From Streptomyces specialis (GTDB lineage: Bacteria > Actinomycetota > Actinomycetes > Streptomycetales > Streptomycetaceae), in contig NZ_LN929895.1 of the NCBI RefSeq assembly GCF_001493375.1, positions 523,485-587,484 of the forward strand: a stretch of 64,000 bases of DNA. Reading direction: 5' to 3'. The position numbers and the translations under genes were made by a program. The notes beneath the pieces were generated by a model, which was not told the origin of the DNA, searched no databases, and worked only from the letters and a program-made list of their open reading frames with translations. The stretch's first letter is position 1. The number at the start of each line of letters is the position of its first letter. Positions 43,229 through 51,398 of this stretch are shown here, piece by piece.

Positions 43229-43328
43229 GATTTCGGCTGAGGCGCCTGGGGGGCGGCGGGAGGAGGCACCGTAAGGGCATGGCTGTCGATGCGCTCGGTG
43301 ACCGTCCGGGCGCGGTGTGTGAAGGGGG

Positions 43329-44408
43329 ATGGCCGTGGCCGATTCCATTCTGATCCTCACGGAGGACGAGGAGCTTCTCGACGATCTGCTGCGGCTGTGC
43401 GCCGCGGCGGGTGCCGAGGCCGAGGTCGCGCACGGGGCGCCCGTGTCGGCCGCCCGGTGGGAGCGGGCCCCGCTCGTGCTCGTCGGCGACGACCGGGCCG
43501 CGGCCCGGCCGGCGGCGGGCCGGTGGCCGGGGCGGCGCCCGGGCGTGCTGCTCGTCGGGCGCGACCTCGACGACCACACGATCTGGGCGCGCGGCGGGGC
43601 GCTCGGCGCCGAGCAGGTGCTGCACCCGCCCGGTGACGAGCCGTGGCTGGCGGACCGCATCGCGGACGCCGTGGACCATCCCGGCGTCCCGGCGCTGACC
43701 GTCGGCGTGCTCGGCGGCCGGGGCGGCGCCGGAGCCTCGTCGCTGGCCTGCGCCCTGGCGGTGACGGCGGCCAGGCAAGGGCGGCGGACCGTGCTCATCG
43801 ACGGCGACCCGCTGGGCGGCGGGCTGGACGTGCTGCTCGGCGGCGAGCGCGCGCCCGGGCCGCGCTGGCCGTCGTTCGTCACCGCCCGGGGGAGGCTCTC
43901 CGGCGCGGCGCTGGAGGAGTCGCTGCCCCGGCTGCACGGGCTGAGCCTGCTCAGCCACGACCGGGCGGACGCCACCCGCCTCCCCGCCGAGGCGATGTGC
44001 ACGGTGCTGACCGCCGCCCGGCGCGGCGGCGGCGTGGTGGTGCTGGACCTGCCGCGCGCCGCCGACGAGGCGGCGACCGAGGCCCTGGCCCAGCTCGACC
44101 TCGGGCTGCTGGTGGTCCCGGGCGAGCTGCGCGCCGTGGCCGGCGCCCGGCGGGTGATCGCCACCTCGGGCTCCCTTGTGCGGGACCTGCGGGTCGTCTC
44201 CAGACCGCCGGGACCCGGCGGTCTCGCGGGCCCGGAGCTGGCCCGGCTGCTCGGGCTGCCGCTCGCCGGTGAGCTGCCCGACGAGCCGCGCCTGTCCGCC
44301 GCGACCGAGGCGGGCGAGCCACCAGGGGCGAACGCCGGGGGAGCCCTCGCTACGTTCTGCGCCACCCTGCTGGAGCGGGCCCTGCCCGCCTCCGGAGCCG
44401 CCGCGTGA
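43329..44408 (+). CDS. Septum-site-determining/TadZ-like protein (Ssd)
   Basis: 359 residues: an N-terminal receiver-like domain (about 1-105) and a MinD/CpaE-like ATPase domain. The Walker A is degenerate, GGRGGAGASS, lacking the catalytic lysine in the usual place, as reported for Ssd and TadZ proteins. It heads the tad cluster and corresponds to Rv3660c; such proteins localise pilus machinery or affect septation. ATG 43329 or GTG 43335 could be the start (GAAGGGGG upstream favours the second). It overlaps tadA by 4 bp. Confidence 0.87.
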   Translation: MAVADSILILTEDEELLDDLLRLCAAAGAEAEVAHGAPVSAARWERAPLVLVGDDRAAARPAAGRWPGRRPGVLLVGRDLDDHTIWARGGALGAEQVLHPPGDEPWLADRIADAVDHPGVPALTVGVLGGRGGAGASSLACALAVTAARQGRRTVLIDGDPLGGGLDVLLGGERAPGPRWPSFVTARGRLSGAALEESLPRLHGLSLLSHDRADATRLPAEAMCTVLTAARRGGGVVVLDLPRAADEAATEALAQLDLGLLVVPGELRAVAGARRVIATSGSLVRDLRVVSRPPGPGGLAGPELARLLGLPLAGELPDEPRLSAATEAGEPPGANAGGALATFCATLLERALPASGAAA

Positions 44409-45613
44409 ACGCCGGGGCCCGGGCCGCCGCGCCGCCGGGCCGGGAGTTGCCGGCCGTGGCACCCGAGCTGCTGGACGCCGTGCGGCTGCGGCTGGCCGAA
44501 GAGGGAGCCGAGCCGACCCCGGGCCGGGTCGCCGCGGCCCTGCGCGGCCAGGGGCTGCCGATGGGCGACAGCGCCGTCCTGTCCGTGGTGCGCGCCCTGC
44601 GCTCCGAGCTGGTCGGGGCCGGGCCGCTCCAGCCGCTGCTCTCCGAGCCGGACGTCACCGACGTCCTGGTCAACGGACCCGACGAGGTGTGGGTGGACCG
44701 CGGACGCGGCCTGGAACGGGCCGCGGTGCGCTTCCCCGACGCCGCCGCCGTCCGCCGCCTCGCCCAGCGGCTCGCCGGGGCGGCCGGCCGCCGCCTGGAC
44801 GACGCCAGCCCATGGGCCGATGTGCGGCTTCCCGACGGGACGCGGCTGCACGCCGTGCTGCCGCCGGTCGTCGTGGGCCCGCCCTGCCTGTCGCTGCGCG
44901 TGGTCCGGCCACGGGCGTTCACCCTGGCCGAGCTGGGCGAGGCCGGCACCGTTCCGCCCGGCGGGGAGCGGCTGCTGCGGTCGCTGATCGCGGCGCGGCT
45001 GTCGTTCCTGATCAGCGGCGGCACCGGATCGGGCAAGAGCACGCTGCTGGCGGCCCTGCTCGGACTCGCCGGGCCGGAGGAGCGGATCGTGCTGGTCGAG
45101 GACTCGGCGGAGCTGCGACCCGCCCACCCCCACGTGGTGCGACTGGAGACCCGGCCGGCCAACCAGGAGGGCGCGGGCCGGGTGACACTGCGGGACCTGG
45201 TGCGCCAGGCGCTGCGCATGCGGCCGGACCGGCTGGTGGTCGGCGAGTGCCGCGGCCCCGAGGTGCTGGACCTGCTCGCCGCGCTCAACACCGGCCACGG
45301 CGGCTGCGGCACCGTTCACGCCAACGCCGCCGCCGATGTCCCGGCGCGGCTCGAAGCCCTCGGCAGCACGGCGGGGCTGACCAGGGACGCCCTGCACAGC
45401 CAGCTCCGCGCGGCGCTGTCGGTGGTGCTGCACCTGGCGCGGGACCGCGCCACCGGCCGGCGCGTGATCGCGGAGGTCCACGTCCTGGGGCGGGACGCCA
45501 CCGGCCTGGTCCGCACGGTGCCCGCGGCCCGCTGGACGCCCGGCGGCTTCGCCCCGGAGCCGGGCTGGGACCGGCTGGCCCGGCTCTGCGCCGAAGGCGG
45601 GTGCGCGCTGTGA
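44405..45613 (+). CDS. tadA: TadA/CpaF-type secretion ATPase
   Basis: Hexameric type II/IV secretion ATPase for Tad pilus assembly, 402 residues. N-terminal domain with SEPDVTDVLVNGPDEVWVDR; Walker A GGTGSGKST; the Asp box VLVEDSAELRP; the His box ALNTGHGGCGTVHAN. The GTG at 44405 overlaps the ssd stop and its own stop overlaps tadB, so the genes are translated as a coupled chain. Confidence 0.93.
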   Translation: MNAGARAAAPPGRELPAVAPELLDAVRLRLAEEGAEPTPGRVAAALRGQGLPMGDSAVLSVVRALRSELVGAGPLQPLLSEPDVTDVLVNGPDEVWVDRGRGLERAAVRFPDAAAVRRLAQRLAGAAGRRLDDASPWADVRLPDGTRLHAVLPPVVVGPPCLSLRVVRPRAFTLAELGEAGTVPPGGERLLRSLIAARLSFLISGGTGSGKSTLLAALLGLAGPEERIVLVEDSAELRPAHPHVVRLETRPANQEGAGRVTLRDLVRQALRMRPDRLVVGECRGPEVLDLLAALNTGHGGCGTVHANAAADVPARLEALGSTAGLTRDALHSQLRAALSVVLHLARDRATGRRVIAEVHVLGRDATGLVRTVPAARWTPGGFAPEPGWDRLARLCAEGGCAL

Positions 45614-46464
45614 CCGGGCAGCTCCCGCAGTTCGCGGCGGCCCTGTGCGCGGGCGCGGGCGCGTGGCTCCTGGCCGACGGAACGCCGTGGCGGCGCCGGC
45701 CCCGCACGCGGCCCAGGGGCGCCGGGGTCGCGCCCGCCGCCCGCCGTCGTCGCCCGGTGACCCGGCAGCCGGACCCGGCCGCCGTGCGCGTCGCGCTGTG
45801 CTGCCTGGCGGCCGGCGGGCTGCTGGCCCTGTGGGCGCGATCCGTGCTGCCGCTGGGGGCCGCCGCGCTCGCGGCGCCGCTGGCCGTGCGGTGGTGGCGC
45901 TCCGGCGTCGCGGAGCGCGCCGCCGACCAGCGGCGGAACGCGGTCATCACCTTCTGCGCCTCGCTGGCCGGCGAGATGCGGGCCGGGCGCCCGCCGGGGG
46001 CGGCGCTGGCCACCGTGGGCACCGCCGGACTGGGCGTGCCGGGCGGCGCGGTGCTGGCCGCCGCGCGGTACGGCGGGGACGTGCCCGCGGCGCTGCGGGC
46101 CGCCGCGGACCGGCCCGGCGCCGAAGGGCTGCGCGGTGTCGCCGCCTGCTGGGCGGTGGCCGTGGACGGCGGCGCCTCACTCGCCTCCGGCCTGGAGCGG
46201 GTGACGGGCGCGCTGCGCGCCGAGCGCGAGCAGCGGGAAGAGCTGCGGGCCCAGTTGGCGGGCCCCAGGACGACGGCGATGGTGCTCGCGGCGCTGCCGC
46301 TGTTCGGCCTGGCGCTGGGGGCCACGATGGGTGTCCAGCCGCTGCGGGTCCTCTTCGGCACCCCGGCCGGGCTGGGCTGTCTCCTCGTCGGGTCGCTGCT
46401 GGAGTGGGCGGGGGTGGCCTGGGTGCGGGCCATCGTCCGGTCCGCCGAGCGGGAGCCGGCGTGA
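45610..46464 (+). CDS. TadB-like pilus inner-membrane protein
   Basis: 284 residues, type II secretion F domain. A hydrophobic N-terminal helix and basic loop precede paired helices (VALCCLAAGGLLALW, LGAAALAAPLAVRWW), the cytoplasmic T2SF region with FCASLAGEMRAGRPPGAALA, and two C-terminal transmembrane helices. GTG at 45610 overlaps the tadA stop. Corresponds to Rv3658c. Confidence 0.87.
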   Translation: MTGQLPQFAAALCAGAGAWLLADGTPWRRRPRTRPRGAGVAPAARRRRPVTRQPDPAAVRVALCCLAAGGLLALWARSVLPLGAAALAAPLAVRWWRSGVAERAADQRRNAVITFCASLAGEMRAGRPPGAALATVGTAGLGVPGGAVLAAARYGGDVPAALRAAADRPGAEGLRGVAACWAVAVDGGASLASGLERVTGALRAEREQREELRAQLAGPRTTAMVLAALPLFGLALGATMGVQPLRVLFGTPAGLGCLLVGSLLEWAGVAWVRAIVRSAEREPA

Positions 46465-46982
46465 GCGCGGCCCCCGGCCCGTGGACGCGGGCACGGCGGA
46501 CCGTCCGGTCCCTCCCGGCCCGGTCGCGGTTCCGGCGGAGCCGCGCGCCGGACGCCCCCGGGCTTCCGCTGGCGGCGGAGCTGCTGGCCGCCTGCCTCGC
46601 CGCGGGGGCCACACCGGGCGCGGCGGCCGAGGCGGTCGGAGCCTCGCTCGGCGGCCAGGTCGGCGAGCACCTGTGCCGGGCCGCCACCGAGCTGCGGCCC
46701 GGCGGCGAGCCGGCCGTGGTGTGGGAGCGGTTCGGTGGCCTGGCGGGCGCCGCGACGCTGGCCCGCCGCCTGGAGCTGGCCGGGACCAGCGGCGCGCCCG
46801 TGGTGGTGGCGGTCGCCGCCGAGGCCGCCGAGTGCCGCGCACGCCGCCGCCGGGCCGCCCAGGCCCGCGGGCGACGGGCCTCCGTGCTCGTCACGGCACC
46901 GCTGGGGCTGTGCTTCCTGCCCGCGTTCCTGCTGATCGGCGTCGCCCCCGTGGTGATCGGCCTGGCGTCGGAGCTGCTGTGA
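46461..46982 (+). CDS. TadC-like pilus inner-membrane protein
   Basis: 173 residues, a short T2SF-type protein with the cytoplasmic block LPLAAELLAACLAAGATPGAAAEAVG and a C-terminal transmembrane hairpin (VLVTAPLGLCFLPAFLLIGVAPVVIGL). It is shorter than proteobacterial TadC but normal for this actinobacterial locus (Rv3657c). GTG overlap with tadB. Confidence 0.85.
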   Translation: MSAAPGPWTRARRTVRSLPARSRFRRSRAPDAPGLPLAAELLAACLAAGATPGAAAEAVGASLGGQVGEHLCRAATELRPGGEPAVVWERFGGLAGAATLARRLELAGTSGAPVVVAVAAEAAECRARRRRAAQARGRRASVLVTAPLGLCFLPAFLLIGVAPVVIGLASELL

Positions 46983-47026
46983 CGCCCACCCGTGCCACCC
47001 CGTCAACCCCTCGCGGCCCACCGATC

Positions 47027-47115
47027 CATCAAACCCATCAACGCCGATCAACGCCATCGAAGACAGCTCGATTCAACACACCCATCAAAGGCATCAAGGA
47101 CTTCAAAGGCATCAA
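47027..47115 (+). repeat. CATCAA repeats before the flp gene
   Basis: CATCAA occurs at 47027, 47036, 47083, 47092 and 47110, and the 13-mer TCAAAGGCATCAA is repeated with an 18-bp period (47085, 47103). This A-rich stretch contrasts with the surrounding GC and fills the only gap in the tad operon. Confidence 0.6.
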
Positions 47116-47146
47116 AGCCTTCGACACACACACAGGAGGTCGGCCC

Positions 47147-47341
47147 ATGCGGCCAGTCACTCGTTACCGGAAGCCGCTCGCCCGGTGGCGGCGGGACGCC
47201 GGGATGTCCACCGCGGAGTACGCCATCGGCACCATCGCGGCGGCGGGATTCGCCGCCGTCCTGTATCAGGTCGTCACCTCAGGGGCGGTGATCGACGCCC
47301 TGCGGGAGCAGGTGGAACGTGCGCTCAGCACCTCGCCGTGA
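47147..47341 (+). CDS. Flp-type pilin-like protein (DUF4244)
   Basis: 64 residues with a basic leader followed by the type IV prepilin-like junction DAG-MSTAEYAIGTIAAAGFAAVLYQVV, with Glu at +5 of the mature form. Likely the major Tad pilin subunit (Rv3656c type). A perfect AGGAGGT site lies 6 bases before the ATG, the strongest ribosome site in the cluster, as expected for a structural subunit. A 164-bp gap with repeats separates it from tadC, so it may have its own promoter. Confidence 0.88.
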   Translation: MRPVTRYRKPLARWRRDAGMSTAEYAIGTIAAAGFAAVLYQVVTSGAVIDALREQVERALSTSP

Positions 47342-47678
47342 CCGCCGCGCGGACGGGGGTTATGTCACGGCGGAGAGCGCGATCGTCGTTCCCGCACTCG
47401 TCCTGCTGCTGGGGATGCTGCTGTGGGCCCTGGGCGCCGTCGGCGCGCAGACCCGGTGCGGCGACGCCGCGCGGGCGGGGGCCCGCGCGGCGGCCCGGGG
47501 CGAGGACCCGGACGCCGTCACCGGCGTGGCCCGTGCCGTGGCCCCGGACGGGGCGCGGATCCGGGTGGCGCGCGAGGGCGAGCTGTACCGCGTGTCCGTC
47601 GAGGCCACGACCCCGGGACCCGGGCCGCTGGCCGTCCCGGTGTCCGCCGATGCGGTGGCCCATGCGGAGCCCGAGTGA
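47319..47678 (+). CDS. TadE-like pseudopilin
   Basis: 119 residues: basic leader, GG-YVTAESAIVVPALVLLLGMLLWALG (processing site plus transmembrane helix) and an extracytoplasmic domain with one cysteine. Minor pilin family of Tad systems; Rv3655c by position. The GTG at 47319 lies inside the flp gene (23-bp overlap). Confidence 0.85.
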   Translation: MRSAPRRDRRADGGYVTAESAIVVPALVLLLGMLLWALGAVGAQTRCGDAARAGARAAARGEDPDAVTGVARAVAPDGARIRVAREGELYRVSVEATTPGPGPLAVPVSADAVAHAEPE

Positions 47679-48018
47679 CCACGGCGACCGGGGCTCCGCC
47701 ACGGTGTGGGCGGCGACGAGCGCCACGCTGCTCTGCCTGGTGTTCGCCGCCGTCCTGGCCCTCGGGCAGGTGGCCGCCGCCCGGCCGCGGGCCGCCGCCG
47801 CGGCGGCCCGGGCGGCGCGGGCCGCCGCGGACAGCGCGCTCGCCGGGGCGGAGACCGCCTGCGGCCTGGCCCGGCGGGTGGCCGAGGCCCAGGGCGCCGG
47901 GCTGACACGCTGCCATGTGGCGGGCGAGATCGCCGATCTGACGGCCGAGGCCAGGGCCGGACCGTACGCGGTCCTGGCCAGGGCCCGCGCCGGGCCTAGT
48001 GACGCAGCAGTTCCGTGA
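47662..48018 (+). CDS. TadE-like/Rv3654c-type secretion-locus protein
   Basis: 118 residues: short N-terminus DHGDRGSATVWAATSATLLCLVFAAVLALGQ (leader and transmembrane helix) followed by an Ala/Arg-rich extracytoplasmic helix and two cysteines. It matches the actinobacterial helicase/secretion-neighbourhood TadE-like family. It overlaps tadE by 17 bp at its start and the convergent helicase gene by 23 bp at its end. Confidence 0.82.
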   Translation: MRSPSDHGDRGSATVWAATSATLLCLVFAAVLALGQVAAARPRAAAAAARAARAAADSALAGAETACGLARRVAEAQGAGLTRCHVAGEIADLTAEARAGPYAVLARARAGPSDAAVP

Positions 48019-50392
48019 GCAGGCGGAGCGCGCCGGCCTTGTGCAGCGGATCGTTGCCGTTGCCGCACTTGGGCGACTGCACGCACGAGGGGCAGCCGCT
48101 CGCGCACTCGCAGGCCGCGATCGCGTCCCGGGTCGCGGTCAGCCACCGCCGCGCCGTGTGGAAGGCCCGCTCGGCGAAGCCCGCGCCGCCCGGGTGGCCG
48201 TCGTGGACGAAGACCGTGGGCAGCAGCGTGTCGGGGTGCAGCGCGGTGGACACCCCGCCGATGTCCCAGCGGTCACAGGTGGCGAACAGCGGCAGCATGC
48301 CGATGGACGCGTGCTCCGCCGCGTGCAGCGACCCCGGCAGGATCTCCGGGCCGATCCGGGCGGCGTCGAGATGATCCTCCGTCACCGTCCACCACACCGC
48401 CCGCGTCCGCAGCGTGCGGCGCGGCAGGTCCAGCCGCGTCTCGCCCAGCACCTCGCCGGTCAGCAGCCGGCGCCGAAGGAAGGAGACCACCTGATGCGTG
48501 ACCTCGACCGAACCGAAGCACAACCGCGCCGCCCCCCACGGCACCTCCGTGTCGGTCTCCAGCACGGAGATGTCCGTCACCTCGCGGGCCGACGTCGACC
48601 ACGGCGGGCTGGCCTCGTCGACCAGCGCCACCGACCCGTCGAGGTCCAGCTCCCGCACCACGAAGCTCAGTCCCTGGTGCAGGTGGACGGCGCCCTCGTG
48701 GACCGAACTGTGCGCGGCGGCGGCGTCCACGGTGCCCAGCAGGCGGCCGGTGTCCGCCTCCACCACGCGCACCTGCTCGCCGCTCTGGCCCCGGATGCCG
48801 ACCATGTCGGCGGGCCGCTCCCGCCGCGTCCAGTACCAGGAGGTGCCGCGGCGGCGCAGCAGCGCGCGCTCGGTCAGCTTCGGCAGCAGCTCGGCCGCGG
48901 CCGGGTCGAACAGCGCCTGCCCCCCTTCGAACTCACTTTCCGCAAGGGGGAGTTCGGCGGCGGCAGCGCACAGGTGCGGAGCGAGCACGTAGGGGTTGCC
49001 CGGATCGAGGACGGTGCTCTCGACCGGCTGCCGGAACAGCGCCTCGGGGTGGTGCACCAGATAGGTGTCCAGCGGGTCGTCCCGCGCCACCAGCACGGCC
49101 AGCGCCCCCTGCCGCTGCCGCCCGGCGCGCCCCGCCTGCTGCCACAGCGACGCCCGGGTGCCGGGGTAGCCCGCCAGCAGCACGGCGTCCAGCCCGGCGA
49201 CGTCCACGCCCAGCTCCAGCGCGGTCGTGGCGGCCAGACCCAGCAGCTCCCCGTCGTGCAGCGCGCGCTCCAGCGCCCGGCGCTCCTCCGGCAGGTAGCC
49301 GCCCCGGTAGGCGGCGACCCGCCGCCCGTCGGCGCCCCCGAGCCGCTCCTGCGCGATCAGCGCGATCAGCTCCGCGCCGCGCCGGGACCGGACGAAGGCG
49401 ACCGTGCGCACCCGCCGGGAGACGAGATCCGTGAGCAGGTCGGCGGTCTCGGCGGGCGCGGTGCGGCGGACGGGCGCGCCCCGCTCGCCCACGGCCTCGG
49501 TCAGCGGCGGCTCCCACAGCGCGAAGACCAGCTCGCCGCGCGGCGAGTCGTCCTCGGTCACGGCCGCGACCGGCAGCCCGGTCAGCCGGGACGCGGTCGT
49601 GCCGGGGTCGGCCGTGGTGGCGGAGGCCAGCAGGAACACCGGTTCGGCCCCGTAGTGGGCGCAGACACGCCGGAGCCGGCGCAGCACCTGGGCGACGTGC
49701 GAGCCGAAGACCCCCCGGTAGACGTGGCACTCGTCCACCACCACGTACCGCAGGGCCCGCAGGAAGGACGACCAGCGGCGGTGGCCGGGCAGCAGGCCGC
49801 GGTGGAGCATGTCGGGGTTGGTGAGCAGGAGATTCGCGTGCTCCCGCGCCCAGGCCCGTTCCTCGGGCGCCGTGTCGCCGTCGAAGCCGGCCGGCCGGAC
49901 GGCCGTGCCCAGCGGCGCGGCCAGCCGCCGGACGGCCCGGAGCTGGTCGGCGCCGAGCGCCTTGGTCGGCGCCAGATACAAGGCGGTGGCGCCGTGCCTG
50001 GCCTGCTCCGTCCGGCCGTCGAGCAGGGCGGTGAGAACCGGCACCTGATAGGCGAGGGACTTGCCGGAGGCCGTTCCCGTGGAGAGCACGACGGACTCGC
50101 CGCGCAGAGCGAGCTCGATCGTGCGAGCCTGGTGAGCCCAGGGTTGTTCGATGCCGGAAGCCCGAACGGCGTCGATCACCTCGGGGTGTATTCGGTCCGG
50201 CCAGGGCGCATGGCGGCCGGGGCGCGCGGGAAGCTGCTCCATGTGGGTGAGCCGCCCGGCCCGTTCCGACTGTCCGCGCAGGAGTTCGAGCACCTCCCGT
50301 GGTGACGGGCGGTGTGCCTGGGTGTCGCCCGCTTCGTGCGGCCGGTTCGCGTCGGACATCGGCACCGAGTCTGTCACTGGTCCGACGGACAA
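47996..50392 (-). CDS. MrfA-like DEAH helicase
   Basis: Superfamily 2 helicase of up to 798 residues. Motif I STGTASGKSL, motif II DECH, SATT motif III, and helicase motif VI QQAGRAGRQ. The C-terminal DUF1998-type domain carries four cysteines (CECASGCPSCVQSPKC). MrfA of B. subtilis repairs mitomycin adducts, and the family is Rv3649-like here. Start uncertain: TTG 50392 or ATG 50359. The frame upstream of 50392 still reads like family N-terminal sequence (AFNHLP) but offers no start. Confidence 0.88.
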   Translation of the reverse strand: MSVGPVTDSVPMSDANRPHEAGDTQAHRPSPREVLELLRGQSERAGRLTHMEQLPARPGRHAPWPDRIHPEVIDAVRASGIEQPWAHQARTIELALRGESVVLSTGTASGKSLAYQVPVLTALLDGRTEQARHGATALYLAPTKALGADQLRAVRRLAAPLGTAVRPAGFDGDTAPEERAWAREHANLLLTNPDMLHRGLLPGHRRWSSFLRALRYVVVDECHVYRGVFGSHVAQVLRRLRRVCAHYGAEPVFLLASATTADPGTTASRLTGLPVAAVTEDDSPRGELVFALWEPPLTEAVGERGAPVRRTAPAETADLLTDLVSRRVRTVAFVRSRRGAELIALIAQERLGGADGRRVAAYRGGYLPEERRALERALHDGELLGLAATTALELGVDVAGLDAVLLAGYPGTRASLWQQAGRAGRQRQGALAVLVARDDPLDTYLVHHPEALFRQPVESTVLDPGNPYVLAPHLCAAAAELPLAESEFEGGQALFDPAAAELLPKLTERALLRRRGTSWYWTRRERPADMVGIRGQSGEQVRVVEADTGRLLGTVDAAAAHSSVHEGAVHLHQGLSFVVRELDLDGSVALVDEASPPWSTSAREVTDISVLETDTEVPWGAARLCFGSVEVTHQVVSFLRRRLLTGEVLGETRLDLPRRTLRTRAVWWTVTEDHLDAARIGPEILPGSLHAAEHASIGMLPLFATCDRWDIGGVSTALHPDTLLPTVFVHDGHPGGAGFAERAFHTARRWLTATRDAIAACECASGCPSCVQSPKCGNGNDPLHKAGALRLLTELLRH

Positions 50393-50495
50393 TGGCTGTA
50401 AGACGTCGTCCTGGGCAGGCGGTAAGTGGTTGAATGCCCTGGCGGCTGCCGATCCATGGGGGGCGACCGCTCGTTAGCAAGGTGCTGGAGGATCC

Positions 50496-50837
50496 GTGGA
50501 CCTGTCCCTGTCGACCCGAACCGAAGGCGACCGTACGGTCGTGGAGGTAGGCGGCGAGATTGACGTATACACCGCGCCCAAGCTGCGCGAACAGTTGGTG
50601 GAGTTGGTCAACGATGGCAACCACCACCTCGTGGTGGACATGGAGCGCGTCGACTTCCTCGACTCCACCGGGCTCGGTGTGCTGGTCGGCGGCCTGAAGC
50701 GGGTGCGGGCCCAGGAGGGTTCGCTGCGTCTGGTGTGCAACCAGGAGCGCATTCTGAAGATCTTCCGGATCACTGGCCTCACCAAGGTGTTCCCGATCCA
50801 CGAATCCGTGGAAGAGGCCATCGCGGCCACCGACTGA
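50496..50837 (+). CDS. bldG: BldG anti-sigma factor antagonist
   Basis: 113-residue STAS-domain protein that appears nearly identical to Streptomyces BldG as I recall it. The phosphorylatable serine is in [10 protein letters not shown] (Ser57). BldG is switched by phosphorylation and sequesters anti-sigma factors, controlling morphological development and antibiotic production. The GTG at 50496 follows GGAGGATCC. Followed 137 bp later by its conserved neighbour apgA. Confidence 0.96.
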   Translation: MDLSLSTRTEGDRTVVEVGGEIDVYTAPKLREQLVELVNDGNHHLVVDMERVDFLDSTGLGVLVGGLKRVRAQEGSLRLVCNQERILKIFRITGLTKVFPIHESVEEAIAATD

Positions 50838-50974
50838 AGACACGCCGGGCTCGGCCGTCCGAGCCCGTGGTCGGCAAGAGATCAACACCGCGACCGCCCC
50901 GTGCGACGGTGGCGTCGGCAGACGCCGCCGCCGTGGCCCGGGGCGGTGTCTCCGCACGATCAAGGGGGATGGCC

Positions 50975-51394
50975 ATGGCCACCGTCGAACTTCGCTTCAG
51001 CGCGTCGCCGGAGCATGTGCGCACCGCCCGGCTGGTGGCCGCGGCGGTCGCCCGGCGCGCCGGAGTCGAAGAGTCGGTGCTCGACGAGCTCCGGCTCGCG
51101 GTCGGTGAGGCGTGCAGCCGCGCGGTGGGCCTGCACACCGTCCACGGCCTGGCCACCCCGGTGCGGGTCGTGCTGACCGAGGGCGAGAAGACGTTCTCCA
51201 TCGAGGTCGGGGACGACGCGCCCAGCGTCGTCCCCTCACCCCGGGACGAGGCGGCGGCCGAGGCCGCCGAGGAGACGGACGAGCTGGGGCTGGCCGTGAT
51301 CAGCGGACTCGTCGACGACGTCGAGGTCATCTCCGACTCCCACGGCGGCAAGATCCGCATGACCTGGCCGACGGCCACCGCCGCCTTCTCCTGA
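50975..51394 (+). CDS. ApgA-like anti-sigma factor kinase
   Basis: 139 residues of the HATPase (RsbW-like) fold: LDELRLAVGEACSRAVGLH is the N box, and the C-terminal half holds DELGLAVISGLVDDVEV in place of a G1 box. It lies directly downstream of bldG, a conserved and cotranscribed pair in Streptomyces. ATG 50969 or 50975; the latter has the better spacing from AAGGGGG. Confidence 0.87.
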   Translation: MATVELRFSASPEHVRTARLVAAAVARRAGVEESVLDELRLAVGEACSRAVGLHTVHGLATPVRVVLTEGEKTFSIEVGDDAPSVVPSPRDEAAAEAAEETDELGLAVISGLVDDVEVISDSHGGKIRMTWPTATAAFS

Positions 51395-51398
51395 CCGC

